From Trichobilharzia szidati (lineage: Eukaryota > Platyhelminthes > Trematoda > Strigeidida > Schistosomatidae), in assembly GCA_944472155.2 (NCBI GenBank), contig OX235271.1:96981256-97045255 (forward strand): 64,000 bases of DNA, written 5' to 3'. Each line of letters opens with the position of its first letter. Positions within the stretch are counted from its first letter, which is position 1. Under the pieces are notes generated by a model that saw nothing but the letters and a program-made list of their open reading frames with translations, was not told where the DNA came from and made no database searches. This document shows positions 46,840 to 58,200 of the stretch, in pieces. Both the position numbers and the translations under genes were made by a program.

Positions 46840-48430
46840 ATCCGATTATGTTATGGTAAGGCACGAGTGGGATTTTAGCACAAATGACGGTTTTGATAGC
46901 GATTGATTAAACAACCGATTACAGTGAGCTTCAAGAAACTTCATCTCACGCTATCGATGCTCGTGCTTACGAAGGCAATCACTTTTACTATTCTCTGCAG
47001 CACTACAAAGTACCTGCTGCATTGCCTGTTTGATAGCATCCGTTTTTGATTACAGCTTGATTTCACACGGTATTTTTTGGTACAGGTATGGAATTTTTAG
47101 CATGTGATATCGGTGGCCCAAATTTTGCAGGTCGACCAGAGATATCAGGTGTGCGACGGCAGGAGATCGAACCCCGGACCATGTGCATGGTCGGCGAGAG
47201 TCCTAACCACTATGCCACCGACGCATCAGGAAGAATGAAGACATTAGTGTATTCCTGGTTCTTTTTTCTACGTGCATGCTTCCCTTTATACTGACATCGA
47301 CGGGATTGGCGGCCTAAGATACCAATATACTCATTTATTAGAAATCCCGAGAAACATCTTCAAGCATTAGGTATATTTACTGGGTAAATTGGTGACTCTA
47401 ACCTACAGCAGCCCAAAACGAAACTACCTCTAGCGACCAATCAGATTCGTAAGAAATAGAAGTGCGTAATTTGAAATAAACGTCTATATACAAGTAATGC
47501 GATGTTAAAAATGGTAACATAGGATAACATTGTTGTATATAACCTAAATAAGCCATCGAATTTCTCGCAGGAGTCCTCATAGTCAGGTTAAATCAATTTC
47601 TGTACATAAATTCGTCAAGGTCAGCATTCCGCTCACTAGGTAGCTTCGTTTTGGGCTGCTATAGTTTAGAGTCACCGGTAAATTGTATAGTTTTGTCGTG
47701 TTATTTATGTATGACATACCCGGACAACTTAATGCTCACAAATATACCTTATAGTAACACAATACCTGCATCTAATGCTGATCATCTCCCTAATTCTCCT
47801 GTTTTGCTATCTTCTTTTCGTGTACTATTTTGAAGTGTGAAATCTGAAGTTGACTCGCTTCCGGGGAAGTCCCCGTGTTAATATTTTCGTTTGTCTACCT
47901 AAATGACAGCTGTTATCACCCATAACACCGACAACACAAAAATTCCACCGAAACCCATAGTCAGAATTTGAGATCATTTCTTCCATTTGAAGGTTAATTG
48001 AAGCATATTTTTCAAAGTGAGTAATTTTATTGACGATATCATTATATGAAGGAAATCCAATTTAATACAACAGAATTCGGTGCATACAATAGCCCCATCA
48101 AATTTATTTATGATGCCAGTCGACTTATTATCTCTAACACGTTATTTAATATTTGAAGCCCAGTTAACGAGTCTGCACGTGATGTTTCCTCTTAGATCTT
48201 GTGTCACTCAGAGTAGAGCTTTAGATATGAAATCTGGAGTGACAATCACACCACCACAACATTAAATCCTCGCAGTTGATACCATATTGTGTGTATATAT
48301 ATAATTTGGAACATGCGAAACATCTATAATTGACTGAATTCATGTATTTTGAGTTATTATTTGGTTAACATTTTGAATTCATGCGGGCATGAACACAAAA
48401 CTGATGAACTATAGACCATCAACATTCTTG
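46840..48430 (-). repeat. Dispersed repeat, copy C (right arm of a large inverted duplication)
   Basis: Reverse-complement match to 31892-33360, interrupted by the SINE at 47041-47222. The arms are about 13.5 kb apart. Confidence 0.8.
47041..47222 (-). mobile_element. tRNA-derived SINE, short family, with exact insertion site
   Basis: The SINE interrupts one copy of an inverted duplication. The other copy (around 33110) has the uninterrupted sequence CTTCCTGATGCTACC. GCATC is duplicated at 47036-47040 and 47223-47227, giving exact ends. Confidence 0.85.
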
Positions 48431-48599
48431 AATTTGTGTTTATGTGCAACTTTTTACCTAAGCAATCTGGAAATCAGCTAGGTAGCGTGGGGTCGATTTT
48501 AATTCCAGTTTGGTTTTCTGGTACGGACATTAATTTTTGCAGATTCTGCAACGTAACGGTAAGATTTGAAATTTAGTAACGGTTAGTCACCAGCAATTC

Positions 48600-49900
48600 T
48601 CAATTTAAACGCCTCATGATGAGCTCTCAGTGAGATCTATCTTTTGGCAGTGGTTTTCGCACTCTATAGCTTCTCCTCAGCCCCATCAGGATCTTTGATT
48701 GCTGGGCTAGGGCCCTCTGGGGCTATGCTGCCAAAATTTTTCTAGGGAGGCTAGGACTCAGGTGAAGCTAAACACCAATGGATGGAACTCGCCAAGATCT
48801 ATCTTTTGGCAGCGGTTTCGAACCAAGTAGCTTATCCTCATCCGAATAGGGATTTTTCTAAACTGGGCTAGGGCCCTAGGGACCATACTGCTGGAACCTT
48901 AGTAGGGAGGCTAGAACCTAGGGAAGCTATATATCAGTCGATAGCTCTCCATGAGATCTACCCATTGACGCTGATTTTGCACCTTATGGCTTCTCCTCAG
49001 CCGAATAGGGATTTTTCAAAGGCTGTAGGGGTAATCCTGTCTCTAGGCTCAGAGATCATGCTGCATGCTGACCTCGTGACATTTTTAGCTTTGCCCCTCC
49101 AGGTTGCTTGCCATATTGTATGTAGCTAGGGGGCATTGTCAACCTTAGGGCCACAGGGAGGCATAGACTGCTGGGCACAAAATCCCCCGTATTTTTCTTA
49201 GAAATAGCGTTCGACCTCTGATCTATAAACTATTCGATTCTACTTGACAAGACAAATCGATTGGTACCTGTCTTGCCTCTGTAGGAGTTATGGATTTTTA
49301 AAGGTTGGCAGGTTCCCCCGTTTGCCTTTGTATAGAAATCAATAGGGCTGACTTTCGACCAATCAGAATTAGGCTTTTGTTTACTAGGCTTCTATCCTTT
49401 TACATTATATCTTATTATTTTTATTCATGTTTAGGCCAGATTTCGGACTTAGCTAGCTTCATGCTTACTATGCTAAGGCACTTAGGGCCGAGACTTGCAA
49501 TTTTCCTTAGGGAGGCCAGGACCTAGAGAAGCTATATACCAATGGATAGCCCTCAATGAGATCTATCCACTACCACCAGTCCCAAGGACACATAGCTTCT
49601 CCTCGGCCGACTAGGGATTTTCAAAGACTAGGGAGGATACTCTGTCTCTTGGCCTGTAGGTCATGCTACAGGCGTAGCTCTTGACACTTTTAGCTTTGCA
49701 ACATTAGGTTGTATGCTATGGCATAAGTCTGTAATAGGCAGCATCAACCTCAGGGACACCAGAGAGGCGGGAACGGCTACGCAGGGAAACCCCGGTATTT
49801 TCCTTAGGAAGAGCGTTGACCCCCTTTACCATTGGATTCTGCGCGACGAGAGGAATCTATTGGTACTAGTCTCGTCTCTGTAGGGCTTACGGTTGCGGAG
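48600..49900 (+). repeat. Compound tandem repeat upstream of the RTE ORF
   Basis: The phrase AGCTTCTCCTCAGCC recurs, with changes, near 48670, 48832, 48989 and 49594 (spacing 162, 157 and about 605). The block 48900-49290 also corresponds to 49505-49885. This is a diverged higher-order repeat, GC-richer than its surroundings. Its position suggests the far 5' part of the same LINE, though an unrelated satellite cannot be excluded. Confidence 0.55.
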
Positions 49901-49934
49901 ACATGGTAAGGTAAGTAAGATAAGGTAAGTAATA

Positions 49935-50255
49935 TAAGTCCACCTTAGGGAGACAACCCTTAGGGGACATCGCTCTAGGAGAGGAGATAGCTCCCACCAG
50001 GAAATATCAAACCCAATACTGGGCAGATGGACCTCATGAGTCCTGAAAGACAGTCCATCTTCGGGAGACAACCCTGAGGAAAAATCGGTCTTGGATAGGA
50101 GATGGGTGCCACCAAGACCTATCAAACCCAATACTGGGCAGATGGAGCTCATAAGTCCTGAAAGACAGTCCATCTTCGGGAGACAACCCTGAAGAAAAAT
50201 CGGTCTTGGATAGGAGATGGGTGCCGTCAAGACCTATCAAACCCAGTGTAATGCT
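49935..50255 (+). repeat. 5' tandem repeats of the RTE element, 115-bp period
   Basis: About two and a half copies of a 115-bp unit are seen; the phrase ATCAAACCCA recurs at about 50005, 50120 and 50235. The array directly precedes the ORF, so it is probably the 5' UTR or promoter region. The first unit is more diverged. Confidence 0.75.
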
Positions 50256-53200
50256 ATGATGAGAACAATATCAGTAAACGCCATGCCGGATCGGTCGGGG
50301 CCCGGTCTAACAACGACCGCGCTTTCTGCTGCCGTGTCACAGGGCAGAAGTGATAAGTTAGCCACTGAGACACACCGACTAATAAATCTCCCAAATGCTG
50401 ACACAGTCATAGGAACATGGAGTGTTCGAACGCTTTATGCCTGTGGGAAAGTAAAAGAACTGACCCATGAACTCAGTAAATACCGATGGGACATCCTAGG
50501 CTTATCAGAAGTTAGGTGGACAGGCTCGGGAGTAACAACTACAGAAGAGGGTCATAAGATATGGTACAGTGGGGACGAAGAGAAACACCAACATGGTGTG
50601 GGTTTCATCGTAAACAAAAAACAAGTTAACTCTGTAATAAGCCGTAGACCCGTAAACAATAGAATCATTTCTCTACGAGTTAGGGCTCAACCACTTAACA
50701 TAACAATAATACAAGCTTATGCGCCTACATCTGAATACCAGGACGAGGAAGTAGAATGCTTCTATGATGAACTAGAGGAGTGTATTAATGAGGCTCCGAA
50801 AAAAGACATTCTTATTGTCATGGGTGACTGGAATGCTAAGGTAGGTGAAGATGCATATGACCAATGGGCAGGCACAGCTGGACGTTTTGGATTAGGTGAA
50901 ACCAATGAGAGAGGAATAAGACTGCTGGAATTTGCAAGCAGCCACAAGCTCACACTGGCCAACACTCTATTCCCTCATAAGACATCAAGGAAAACAACAT
51001 GGCACTCACCTGACAACAAAACACATAGCCAGATAGACTACATTCTGTTCCCAGCAAGATTCAAGTCAAGCATTAACAAGGCTAAAACCAGAACTTTTCC
51101 TGGAGCAGACATAGGCAGCGATCATGACATGGTTTTAATGACTATAAAATTAAAACTAAAACAGAACCGCAGACAAATAAGCCCTCGAATCAGATATGAC
51201 CTAGAGAAACTTAGGGACCCAAACATAGCAGAAATGTTTAAGGCAAATGTAGGGGGCAAGTTCGCTGCACTTACCTTGATTCACGACAATATCGATTCAC
51301 TCACTGAAACCATTAAAACAGTGCTGCATGAATCAGCAACAGAAGTTCTGGGTAACAAAAGAAAGAAAATCAAACCATGGGTCACAGACGATATTTTAAA
51401 CCTGTGTGATACAAGAAGAGAACTAAAAAAGAAGAAAGGACTTAATTCCCAGTACAGGGAAGAGTATAGAACAGTAGACAAAGAAATACGCTCCAAAATG
51501 AAGAGAGCAAAAGAGGGCTGGATTACTGAACAATGTAATATCATCGATAACAGCTTAAGGGGAGGCAACAATAAAAAAGCATTCGAAACACTGAGTAAGC
51601 TGACCAATACGAAACTGAATAGAGCAACCGTAATTGAGGATGGTAAAGGCACCCTCTTAACAGAAGAAGCAGATATCCTTAGAAGGTGGACAGAATACTG
51701 TAAGGGACTCTACAATCATAAAATAAGCCCTAATTATAGCCTAATAAACAATTCATGCTGGGACAATAGGGAGATCGGTGATTCACCCATACTAGAGTCA
51801 GAAGTAGAGGAAGCAATAAAATCACTTAAGGGAGATAAATCACCAGGAATTGACAACATACCGGCAGAACTAATTAAACATGGTGGACCACACACAGTTA
51901 AATGGCTGAAAGCAGCCTGTCAAAAAATCTGGCAAGAAAAAGAATGGCCTAAAGAATGGACTCAGTCACTAATCATACCAATATTTAAGAAAGGGGACGC
52001 AAAGCAGTGCGAGAACTACAGAACAATAAGTTTAATCAGCCACCCAAGTAAAGTCATGCTGAAAGTAATATTGAACAGACTCAAAAAGAAAGTAGAGGAA
52101 AAACTCTCAGAAGAACAGGCCGGATTCAGGCCGGGCAGAAGCACTGCTGAACAAATTTTTAACATAAGGGTACTAAACGAAAAATGTCTACAACACCAAA
52201 AAATGCTAGTACACAACTTTATCGATTTTAAGAAGGCCTTTGACCGTGTGTGGCACGAAGGCTTATGGCAAGTCATGAATAACTACAATATAGATAAAAA
52301 CATAATTGAGGTTATTAAGTCTTTATATAACAAATCTAGTAGTGCAGTATCTCTAAATAATCAAACTGGCGAGTTCTTCAGAACAACTATAGGAGTACGC
52401 CAAGGGTGCATTCTCTCACCAGTCCTCTTTAATTTATTCCTCGAACATATTATGACACAAACCCTACATGACTTTACACCGACACTTAGCATAAACGGAA
52501 GACCAATTTCCAACCTCAGATTTGCTGATGATATAGCCCTCATTGGGGAAAACATTGATCAAGTTCAGGACATCACCTCAAGACTTGATGTTGCAACCAA
52601 ATCTGTGGGCATGGAAATCAGCACAGAAAAAAGCAAAATACTCATTAACGGAGGAAACAACTCAGATAGATGTATCAGACTTGATGGACATGTATTAGAA
52701 GAGGTTGAAACTTTCAAATACCTTGGGTCTACCCTAACAAAAGATGGAAGGTCCACTAAGGAAATAAAAATTCGACTAAACCTAGCCTCTGCCACCATGT
52801 CCAAGTTAGGGAAAATATGGAAGAGCAACATCAGCGTCTCAGCAAAAATGAAACTCTACTCGTCACTGGTCCTCTCTGTATTCCTATATGGATGTGAGAG
52901 CTGGACCCTGAATCCAGAGACAGAAAGAAGAATACAAGCCTTCGAAAACAAAAGCTATAGAAGGATCCTAGGAATAAGTTACCTTGAAAGGAAAACTAAT
53001 GAATATGTCTTACACCAGGTCCATAGACTGGCAGGAAAACAGGAACCACTCCTTTCAATCGTAAAGAAACGGAAACTACAATGGTTCGGCCACACGGTAA
53101 GACATGACACATTGTCCAAAACGATTCTACAAGGCACAGTAGGAGGAGCACGGAAGAGAGGTCGACCGAATAAGAGCTGGCTTGACAACATAAAAGAGTG

Positions 53201-53312
53201 GACTGAAATGCCCTTGGATACGCTACAGAAAATAGCATTAAACCGAGAAGAATGGCGAAGACTGATAGCGCAAACTGTCATAGCACCCCCACGACGAAAG
53301 TCAAGGGACTGA
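50217..53312 (+). CDS. RTE-class LINE ORF: endonuclease and reverse transcriptase, intact (1031 aa)
   Basis: The frame is uninterrupted. Residues about 63-312 form an apurinic-like endonuclease (LSEVRW with Glu98, GDWNAKVG at 203, GSDHD at 300-304). Reverse transcriptase covers about 530-830: FIDFKKAFD (motif A Asp at 670), GVRQGCILSP, and the catalytic FADD at 769-772. The C-terminus has the conserved GRPNKSWLDNIKEW-type segment. There is no separate ORF1, as in RTE elements, and the stop is followed at once by a (TGA/ATG)n tail, also an RTE trait. The first ATG (50217) lies inside a 5' tandem repeat; ATGs at 50256 and 50259, just past the array, are better starts. The element may be able to move. 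Confidence 0.93.
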   Translation: MGAVKTYQTQCNAMMRTISVNAMPDRSGPGLTTTALSAAVSQGRSDKLATETHRLINLPNADTVIGTWSVRTLYACGKVKELTHELSKYRWDILGLSEVRWTGSGVTTTEEGHKIWYSGDEEKHQHGVGFIVNKKQVNSVISRRPVNNRIISLRVRAQPLNITIIQAYAPTSEYQDEEVECFYDELEECINEAPKKDILIVMGDWNAKVGEDAYDQWAGTAGRFGLGETNERGIRLLEFASSHKLTLANTLFPHKTSRKTTWHSPDNKTHSQIDYILFPARFKSSINKAKTRTFPGADIGSDHDMVLMTIKLKLKQNRRQISPRIRYDLEKLRDPNIAEMFKANVGGKFAALTLIHDNIDSLTETIKTVLHESATEVLGNKRKKIKPWVTDDILNLCDTRRELKKKKGLNSQYREEYRTVDKEIRSKMKRAKEGWITEQCNIIDNSLRGGNNKKAFETLSKLTNTKLNRATVIEDGKGTLLTEEADILRRWTEYCKGLYNHKISPNYSLINNSCWDNREIGDSPILESEVEEAIKSLKGDKSPGIDNIPAELIKHGGPHTVKWLKAACQKIWQEKEWPKEWTQSLIIPIFKKGDAKQCENYRTISLISHPSKVMLKVILNRLKKKVEEKLSEEQAGFRPGRSTAEQIFNIRVLNEKCLQHQKMLVHNFIDFKKAFDRVWHEGLWQVMNNYNIDKNIIEVIKSLYNKSSSAVSLNNQTGEFFRTTIGVRQGCILSPVLFNLFLEHIMTQTLHDFTPTLSINGRPISNLRFADDIALIGENIDQVQDITSRLDVATKSVGMEISTEKSKILINGGNNSDRCIRLDGHVLEEVETFKYLGSTLTKDGRSTKEIKIRLNLASATMSKLGKIWKSNISVSAKMKLYSSLVLSVFLYGCESWTLNPETERRIQAFENKSYRRILGISYLERKTNEYVLHQVHRLAGKQEPLLSIVKKRKLQWFGHTVRHDTLSKTILQGTVGGARKRGRPNKSWLDNIKEWTEMPLDTLQKIALNREEWRRLIAQTVIAPPRRKSRD

Positions 53313-53335
53313 TGATGATGATGATGATGATGATG
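53311..53335 (+). repeat. (ATG)n microsatellite tail of the RTE element
   Basis: Eight or so GAT/ATG triplets start at the ORF stop codon. Short trinucleotide tails in place of poly(A) are typical of RTE-class LINEs and mark the 3' end of the insertion. Confidence 0.85.
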
Positions 53336-54294
53336 AACGTGTAATGAACGAGTTGCCGCGTCAAGTTTTTCTGCTATGTAATTCTCACTGCATTCGAATT
53401 AATTTTGTCAACCTATGACTAATGAATAGGATGACATTACTATTTTGCGTATTCACGAGATTTAAGTTGTGATGCAACCTGAAGCAATGGGGTTTTGGCT
53501 ACGTCCATACACTTTTAGCTTTGTATTTGAGAATGATTTGGCATGTGTTACCGAGGAATTACATTGTTTTCGATTTATTTAAGCTATTACTGATGAAATA
53601 TCTGGTCGAGTCCCTTATTTCTTGAAATTCGTGTATAACCTGCACGCCGTATATTGGGAGTTAGGCGATACATACTTTAACTAAGCTTCTTTAATGATTG
53701 CATTTTTTATTTTACTGTAAAACCTTCAGTGTGGGGATGTTTAGTATCACCCATAAGCTCACGGAAATATGATAAATTAATGGATCAAAACACTTGTTAG
53801 AACAAATTAAGTGAAGAAGCACTAACATTCGGATTATGTGTAGTTCAACGATCAGTTCATTTATTGTTACTACTAGCGTGTGAAGAAAATTGTCACGAAT
53901 ATTCAATTCTGAAGAAACAATGGCTTGTGTGCATGCTGTGTTGATTCAAGATATCCCCCTTATTTTCGATCACTCCGTCACACTAAAATAGTTCTTTGAA
54001 AATGCACTACATTCTTCGCTCATTAGTTTTCAGGAGTTCTTAACTATCTTAACTTCATGGTAGCCAAGACATTCGCTTATTGGTGTACCACTGTGCTCAA
54101 AGTAAACAAAACTTAAAATCCCCCAGTTAATGCAGGTAACGGGCTTTCTATTATACAGTCTAAAAACAGATCAGTATGACATTATCTTTCACGCTATCCT
54201 TCAATCTCCCGAAACTTGTTGTTGGGAATGCGGGTGTACCCATACACAAAATACCTTTCTACAGAACTCATCAAATTACGGGCCTGTAATTCTC
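53336..54294. other. No gene seen
   Basis: Spacer between the LINE and the small minus ORF. No repeats or coding signal recognised. The same is true of 45221-46269 and 54508-55180, the latter likely holding the RIF1-like promoter. Confidence 0.5.
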
Positions 54295-54507
54295 CTAGGG
54301 CAGGTATAATTTTAAAAATGTTCCTGGTTCATTCAAGTGCTCATAGTAGAGCCTACATTCCGAAACTTTGATTTCAAAGGTGCTCACTTTATCTATGGAG
54401 CGCTTTTGCTGCTGAATAATGTCCACCGGCAGTAGGATTTCTGCACACCTCATGTTTACAGTTCTAAATAATTCTTTGGGTTGGTTACAATTTGTAGTAT
54501 TATTCAT
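54295..54507 (-). CDS. Hypothetical 70-aa protein or exon, divergent from the RIF1-like gene
   Basis: An ATG-initiated frame encodes a charged, coding-like peptide (NMRCAEILLPVDIIQQQKRS, then VSTFEIKVSECRLYYEHLNE) ending in a TAG. It lies about 670 bp upstream of the RIF1-like start in the opposite direction, so the two could share a promoter. No family recognised; it may be one exon of a larger gene. Confidence 0.35.
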   Translation of the reverse strand: MNNTTNCNQPKELFRTVNMRCAEILLPVDIIQQQKRSIDKVSTFEIKVSECRLYYEHLNEPGTFLKLYLP

Positions 54508-55180
54508 GGTTGTGAAAAATTTCAGACTAAATGGAACACAATTGGTGTTGTCCTAATAGATCTTAGTATGGGGTGGAGTAAAACAAGTGTGGTATGTTAT
54601 TCATTACCTTAAATTTTCCATTCAAAAATTTCCATGGATAACTGCGCACAAGCATAATGTGTTATGATTAATTAAATTTATTTGGCCTTCCACTTGACAT
54701 ACAATAGGTAATAGCGAGAAAATTATCTATACCTATGGGTATTATATGAATCAGGGATTTATGCCAATTAATGAGTATTGGGAATAAACCATAAAAAGTG
54801 AAGAATGAACTAGACTGTTTTGAAATGGATTAGGTTCAACGCTTGAAATCTGGCTATAGAAAAGATATTTTTGATTCACTGAAATCACTGAAGTGCAGAG
54901 TGGCTAAGAGCATACAATTTTGTAAAATTATTATCATTAATTTTACTTTTGTATCCTGATAATGGAAGGAGAATATGGTTTTTGTTTCTGAACCATTTTT
55001 TCTGATTAAGGAAGCGTTCTTCTCCAGCTTCGATTGATCCCATCACTTTATAATGGGAGTAGTGAGAGTTAGTTTATGCATTTAAGCAAGTAATAAGGTG
55101 CTCGAGGCTACTCTTACTTGTTTTATTATATCGATATTGAAGGTTTATCTGTTGCGCGCTCCGCTCAGTTGCGGTGTAGA

Positions 55181-55260
55181 ATGTCAACGATTGTGGATAA
55201 GTACCTGAAGTGTGTACGTTCTGGAGGCGATGCTACTGATTTACTACTCGAAATACGAAG
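55181..55260 (+). CDS. RIF1-like exon 1 (start codon)
   Basis: ATG at 55181 opens MSTIVDKYLKCVRSGGDATD and runs to the donor CGAAG|GTATAA, leaving two bases. The following intron is only 32 bp (55261-55292) and ends TTCTTTCTAG. Such tiny 5' introns are known for schistosome genes. Confidence 0.6.
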
Positions 55261-58200
55261 GTATAACCTTTCGGCAACAATATTCTTTCTAGTCTTCTGA
55301 AGACAAACAACCTATCTGGGATTTCAAATGCGAACCTTGAAAAGCTTGTGTTTGGGAATAGTGGGCTCGTCGCTCTGTGTAAATCAAGCACTGAATACTG
55401 TGAATGTTCACTTGAAATTATCATGCAGCTTGTGAAGTGTGAAACGTTGTAGGTTTCTCTGGATAATGTGTTATTGGATAGGACACTCAAGTCAATGAAC
55501 GAAAGCAAGAAAGAAAGTATAGTATCAGCAGTCTTGGAAACATTAAAAAAGAGCAAAATGAAAGACGTGTGGAAGGATGGCCTTTCATTCCTGGCAGTCG
55601 AAGGTATTGTGGAAGTTTTCGGCTGTAGCAGAACACAGGTATCTTGTAGCTCTATATATCATATCTCAGGTTGATGTTTTGTGTGATCTACTTTTGCAGG
55701 TTCACTCTTCATCATCACGAAACTCCATAGTCTGTGAGCACACATGTAACTTTTTCAGCAAGTGAGTATCATTTATACCATATCGGAGTGTGTATAATGT
55801 GGTTTTTCTGCTGACTATTTTGTAAGCATTTTCGAAGAATATTTCTTCAAATACCACCGCAAAATGTCCTAGCTTTGGATTCATTAATTTGCTAGCTAAG
55901 TAACTGCTTTTGTCTTAGCCAACTTTCCCTGTGTTAATATATGCTGTAAACAGTAAGCTACACTACTGTAAAATGGTGCTATAAGTCGTATGACCAGAGC
56001 TGTCATTTCTGAGTTCAATAGCTATTAATTTTCGTTCACCAATACGAATACCTGGAGACGTTTCAGACTTAAGACTAATTATTTTTACATGTGAATTATG
56101 GATTACAGTCTTCGGTGCTGTGCATGTATGCAGCATGTATTTGAACACAACCCGGAATAAATCTGTTGCTTGGCACGCCATGAGCTGGTAATACTAACTG
56201 CTTGCATACGGTGAAATAGTTCCAGCAGTATTCTACCGTTGAACTTATTGTCTTAAAATTGAGCGCTTAGACCAGATTCACCTTGTTGCCTATGTTAATC
56301 TTTCCACTATATATCTCTGCAGAGATCTAATTTCTCTTTGAAAGCGTTCACCGATGGAGCTATTACTAATGAGTTAGGTAAGGAGTTCCAGTCGTTGACC
56401 ACTCTGTGAGAGAATCTAAATTCCAAACGCATTTTATTCATCCTGGATTTGACCACCTTTTTGTGGTGACCTCGTAAACGTAACCTAGAAGGAGAGAAAA
56501 TATTAGAAAGGTCAATCCTAAAATCATCCTTTAATATATGGTATGATAATGGGAAGAGATTTAAATGGTTCATCCTCTTATTATAAGGAAGGTGTGAGAT
56601 ACCACTGAATCATTTGGTTCCTACCCTCCGTACTCTTCCCGAGATATGCTCCTTCTTGAAGCATGGACTCACCGCTTGTACACTACTCTACATGAGGCCT
56701 GACATACGTTGCAGAGTATTTGGAAAATAAACTCGTCTAGTCGTTCGAAAGCCCTTCGAAGTGACAATAGCATTCAAAAAGCCTTAGCTGCGGCTCCATT
56801 ACAATTTGCAGCTGACAATGATTCCTAAGTCCTTTTGTCCTTTAACGTCTGGCAGTTCTGCGTCCCCCAGGGACTATCACGTGTATGACCTCTGACCTAA
56901 GTGCATTGCCGAGCTTTTTTGGAATTGATTTCCAGGCTCCAGAGGTTCGACCATTCAGCTACTTTATCTAGATCGCTTTGTAATACCGACCTGTCATCAT
57001 TATTATTTACAGTTTTCGAGATCTTAATGTCTTCCTCGAATAATAGTGAAGATGGGGTAAAATGTTTTGGTAGATCATTTACGTATAGTAGGAATGGCAG
57101 GGGGCCTAGTACAGTTCCCTGAGATACTCCACCATGACAGTAGACCATTAACCCTTACCTTTTGCCTTCTATTCATTAAGTAGCCCCTAAACCACTCACA
57201 GGAGTTGGTCTAACCCAAAACGTTTTAGTTTACTAAGAAGACCTAAATGGGATATTTTATCGGATGCTTTACTAAGACCGATTAAAACAATGTCCAATAG
57301 AAGGATTTTATCCCTAGCTTCGATTCAGTCTTCCCTAGCCAATAGTAGGTTCGTCAGATAGGGTTGTCTTGGTCGGAATCCATGCTGTTCCACCGCCAGG
57401 GAGCCATGTTTCTGCACATGAGCTAAGAGCTGGTCCCTCATGGTTGTTTCTGGCGCCTCTGCTATAATCCAGGTTAGACTTACGTGCCGGTAGTTAGATA
57501 CCAACTACCTGTTCCTCTCTGTGAAGATGGGGCTTGTAACTGCATCCCTCCATTCCCTGGGTAGCCTAGCCTGGGTTAGAGACATTTGAAAAATCTCTGT
57601 AAGTGGAATGTATGTTATGTCCGCCAAGGAGGTTAACAGTCTAGGGTAAAGTCCGTTGGGCCCAGGTGTCTTACTTGGTTTCAGTTTAGATAGTAGTTTG
57701 AGAACCACTGCGTCCTCCACCAAAATTGAGGGTATTTTAGTGGCTTTTAGTCGCTATACCCCTGGATGGTACGATCAGACGAAAAGACATCACAAAAGTA
57801 TTCCGAGAGGTTTATAGGTTTTGTTTTATTTGACTCGACCGCCTCTCCAGTGCAGCCTGAGTGACGATATACCACTTAATTTTAGTCCTACGTTTAATAT
57901 ACGAGTACGGCCTTTTTGGGTAATGTACACAATCCAGTACTAACTGTCTCTCATACTCTATACGACTTTTGTCAATCATATACTTACAAAGGTTTCAAAT
58001 TTTGCGGTATTCCATCCGGAACTCTTTCTTCCCTGTCACAGTAGACCGGTCCCATAAGTTCTTTCGCTTTCTTAATAACCCCTTTATTTCATTATTAATC
58101 TAAGGTGGTTTATGAGATAGTTTTCAAGGCGTAGACCAAGGCACAAAAGGTGCAGTGACAAAATCTAGTGTATTCCTAAATATCACCCAAGCTTCCTTGA

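Noticed and set aside
49826..50240. Minus-strand frames of 134 and 68 codons
   Set aside because: They are antisense to the 115-bp tandem repeats and repeat the same peptide; explained by the array's period.
51281..53281. Several antisense frames under the LINE ORF
   Set aside because: Shadows of the endonuclease/RT frame, with no independent motifs.
55450..55452. Recoding or readthrough of the TAG in RIF1-like exon 2
   Set aside because: No structure or known context for readthrough is visible; splicing, mutation or sequence error is simpler.
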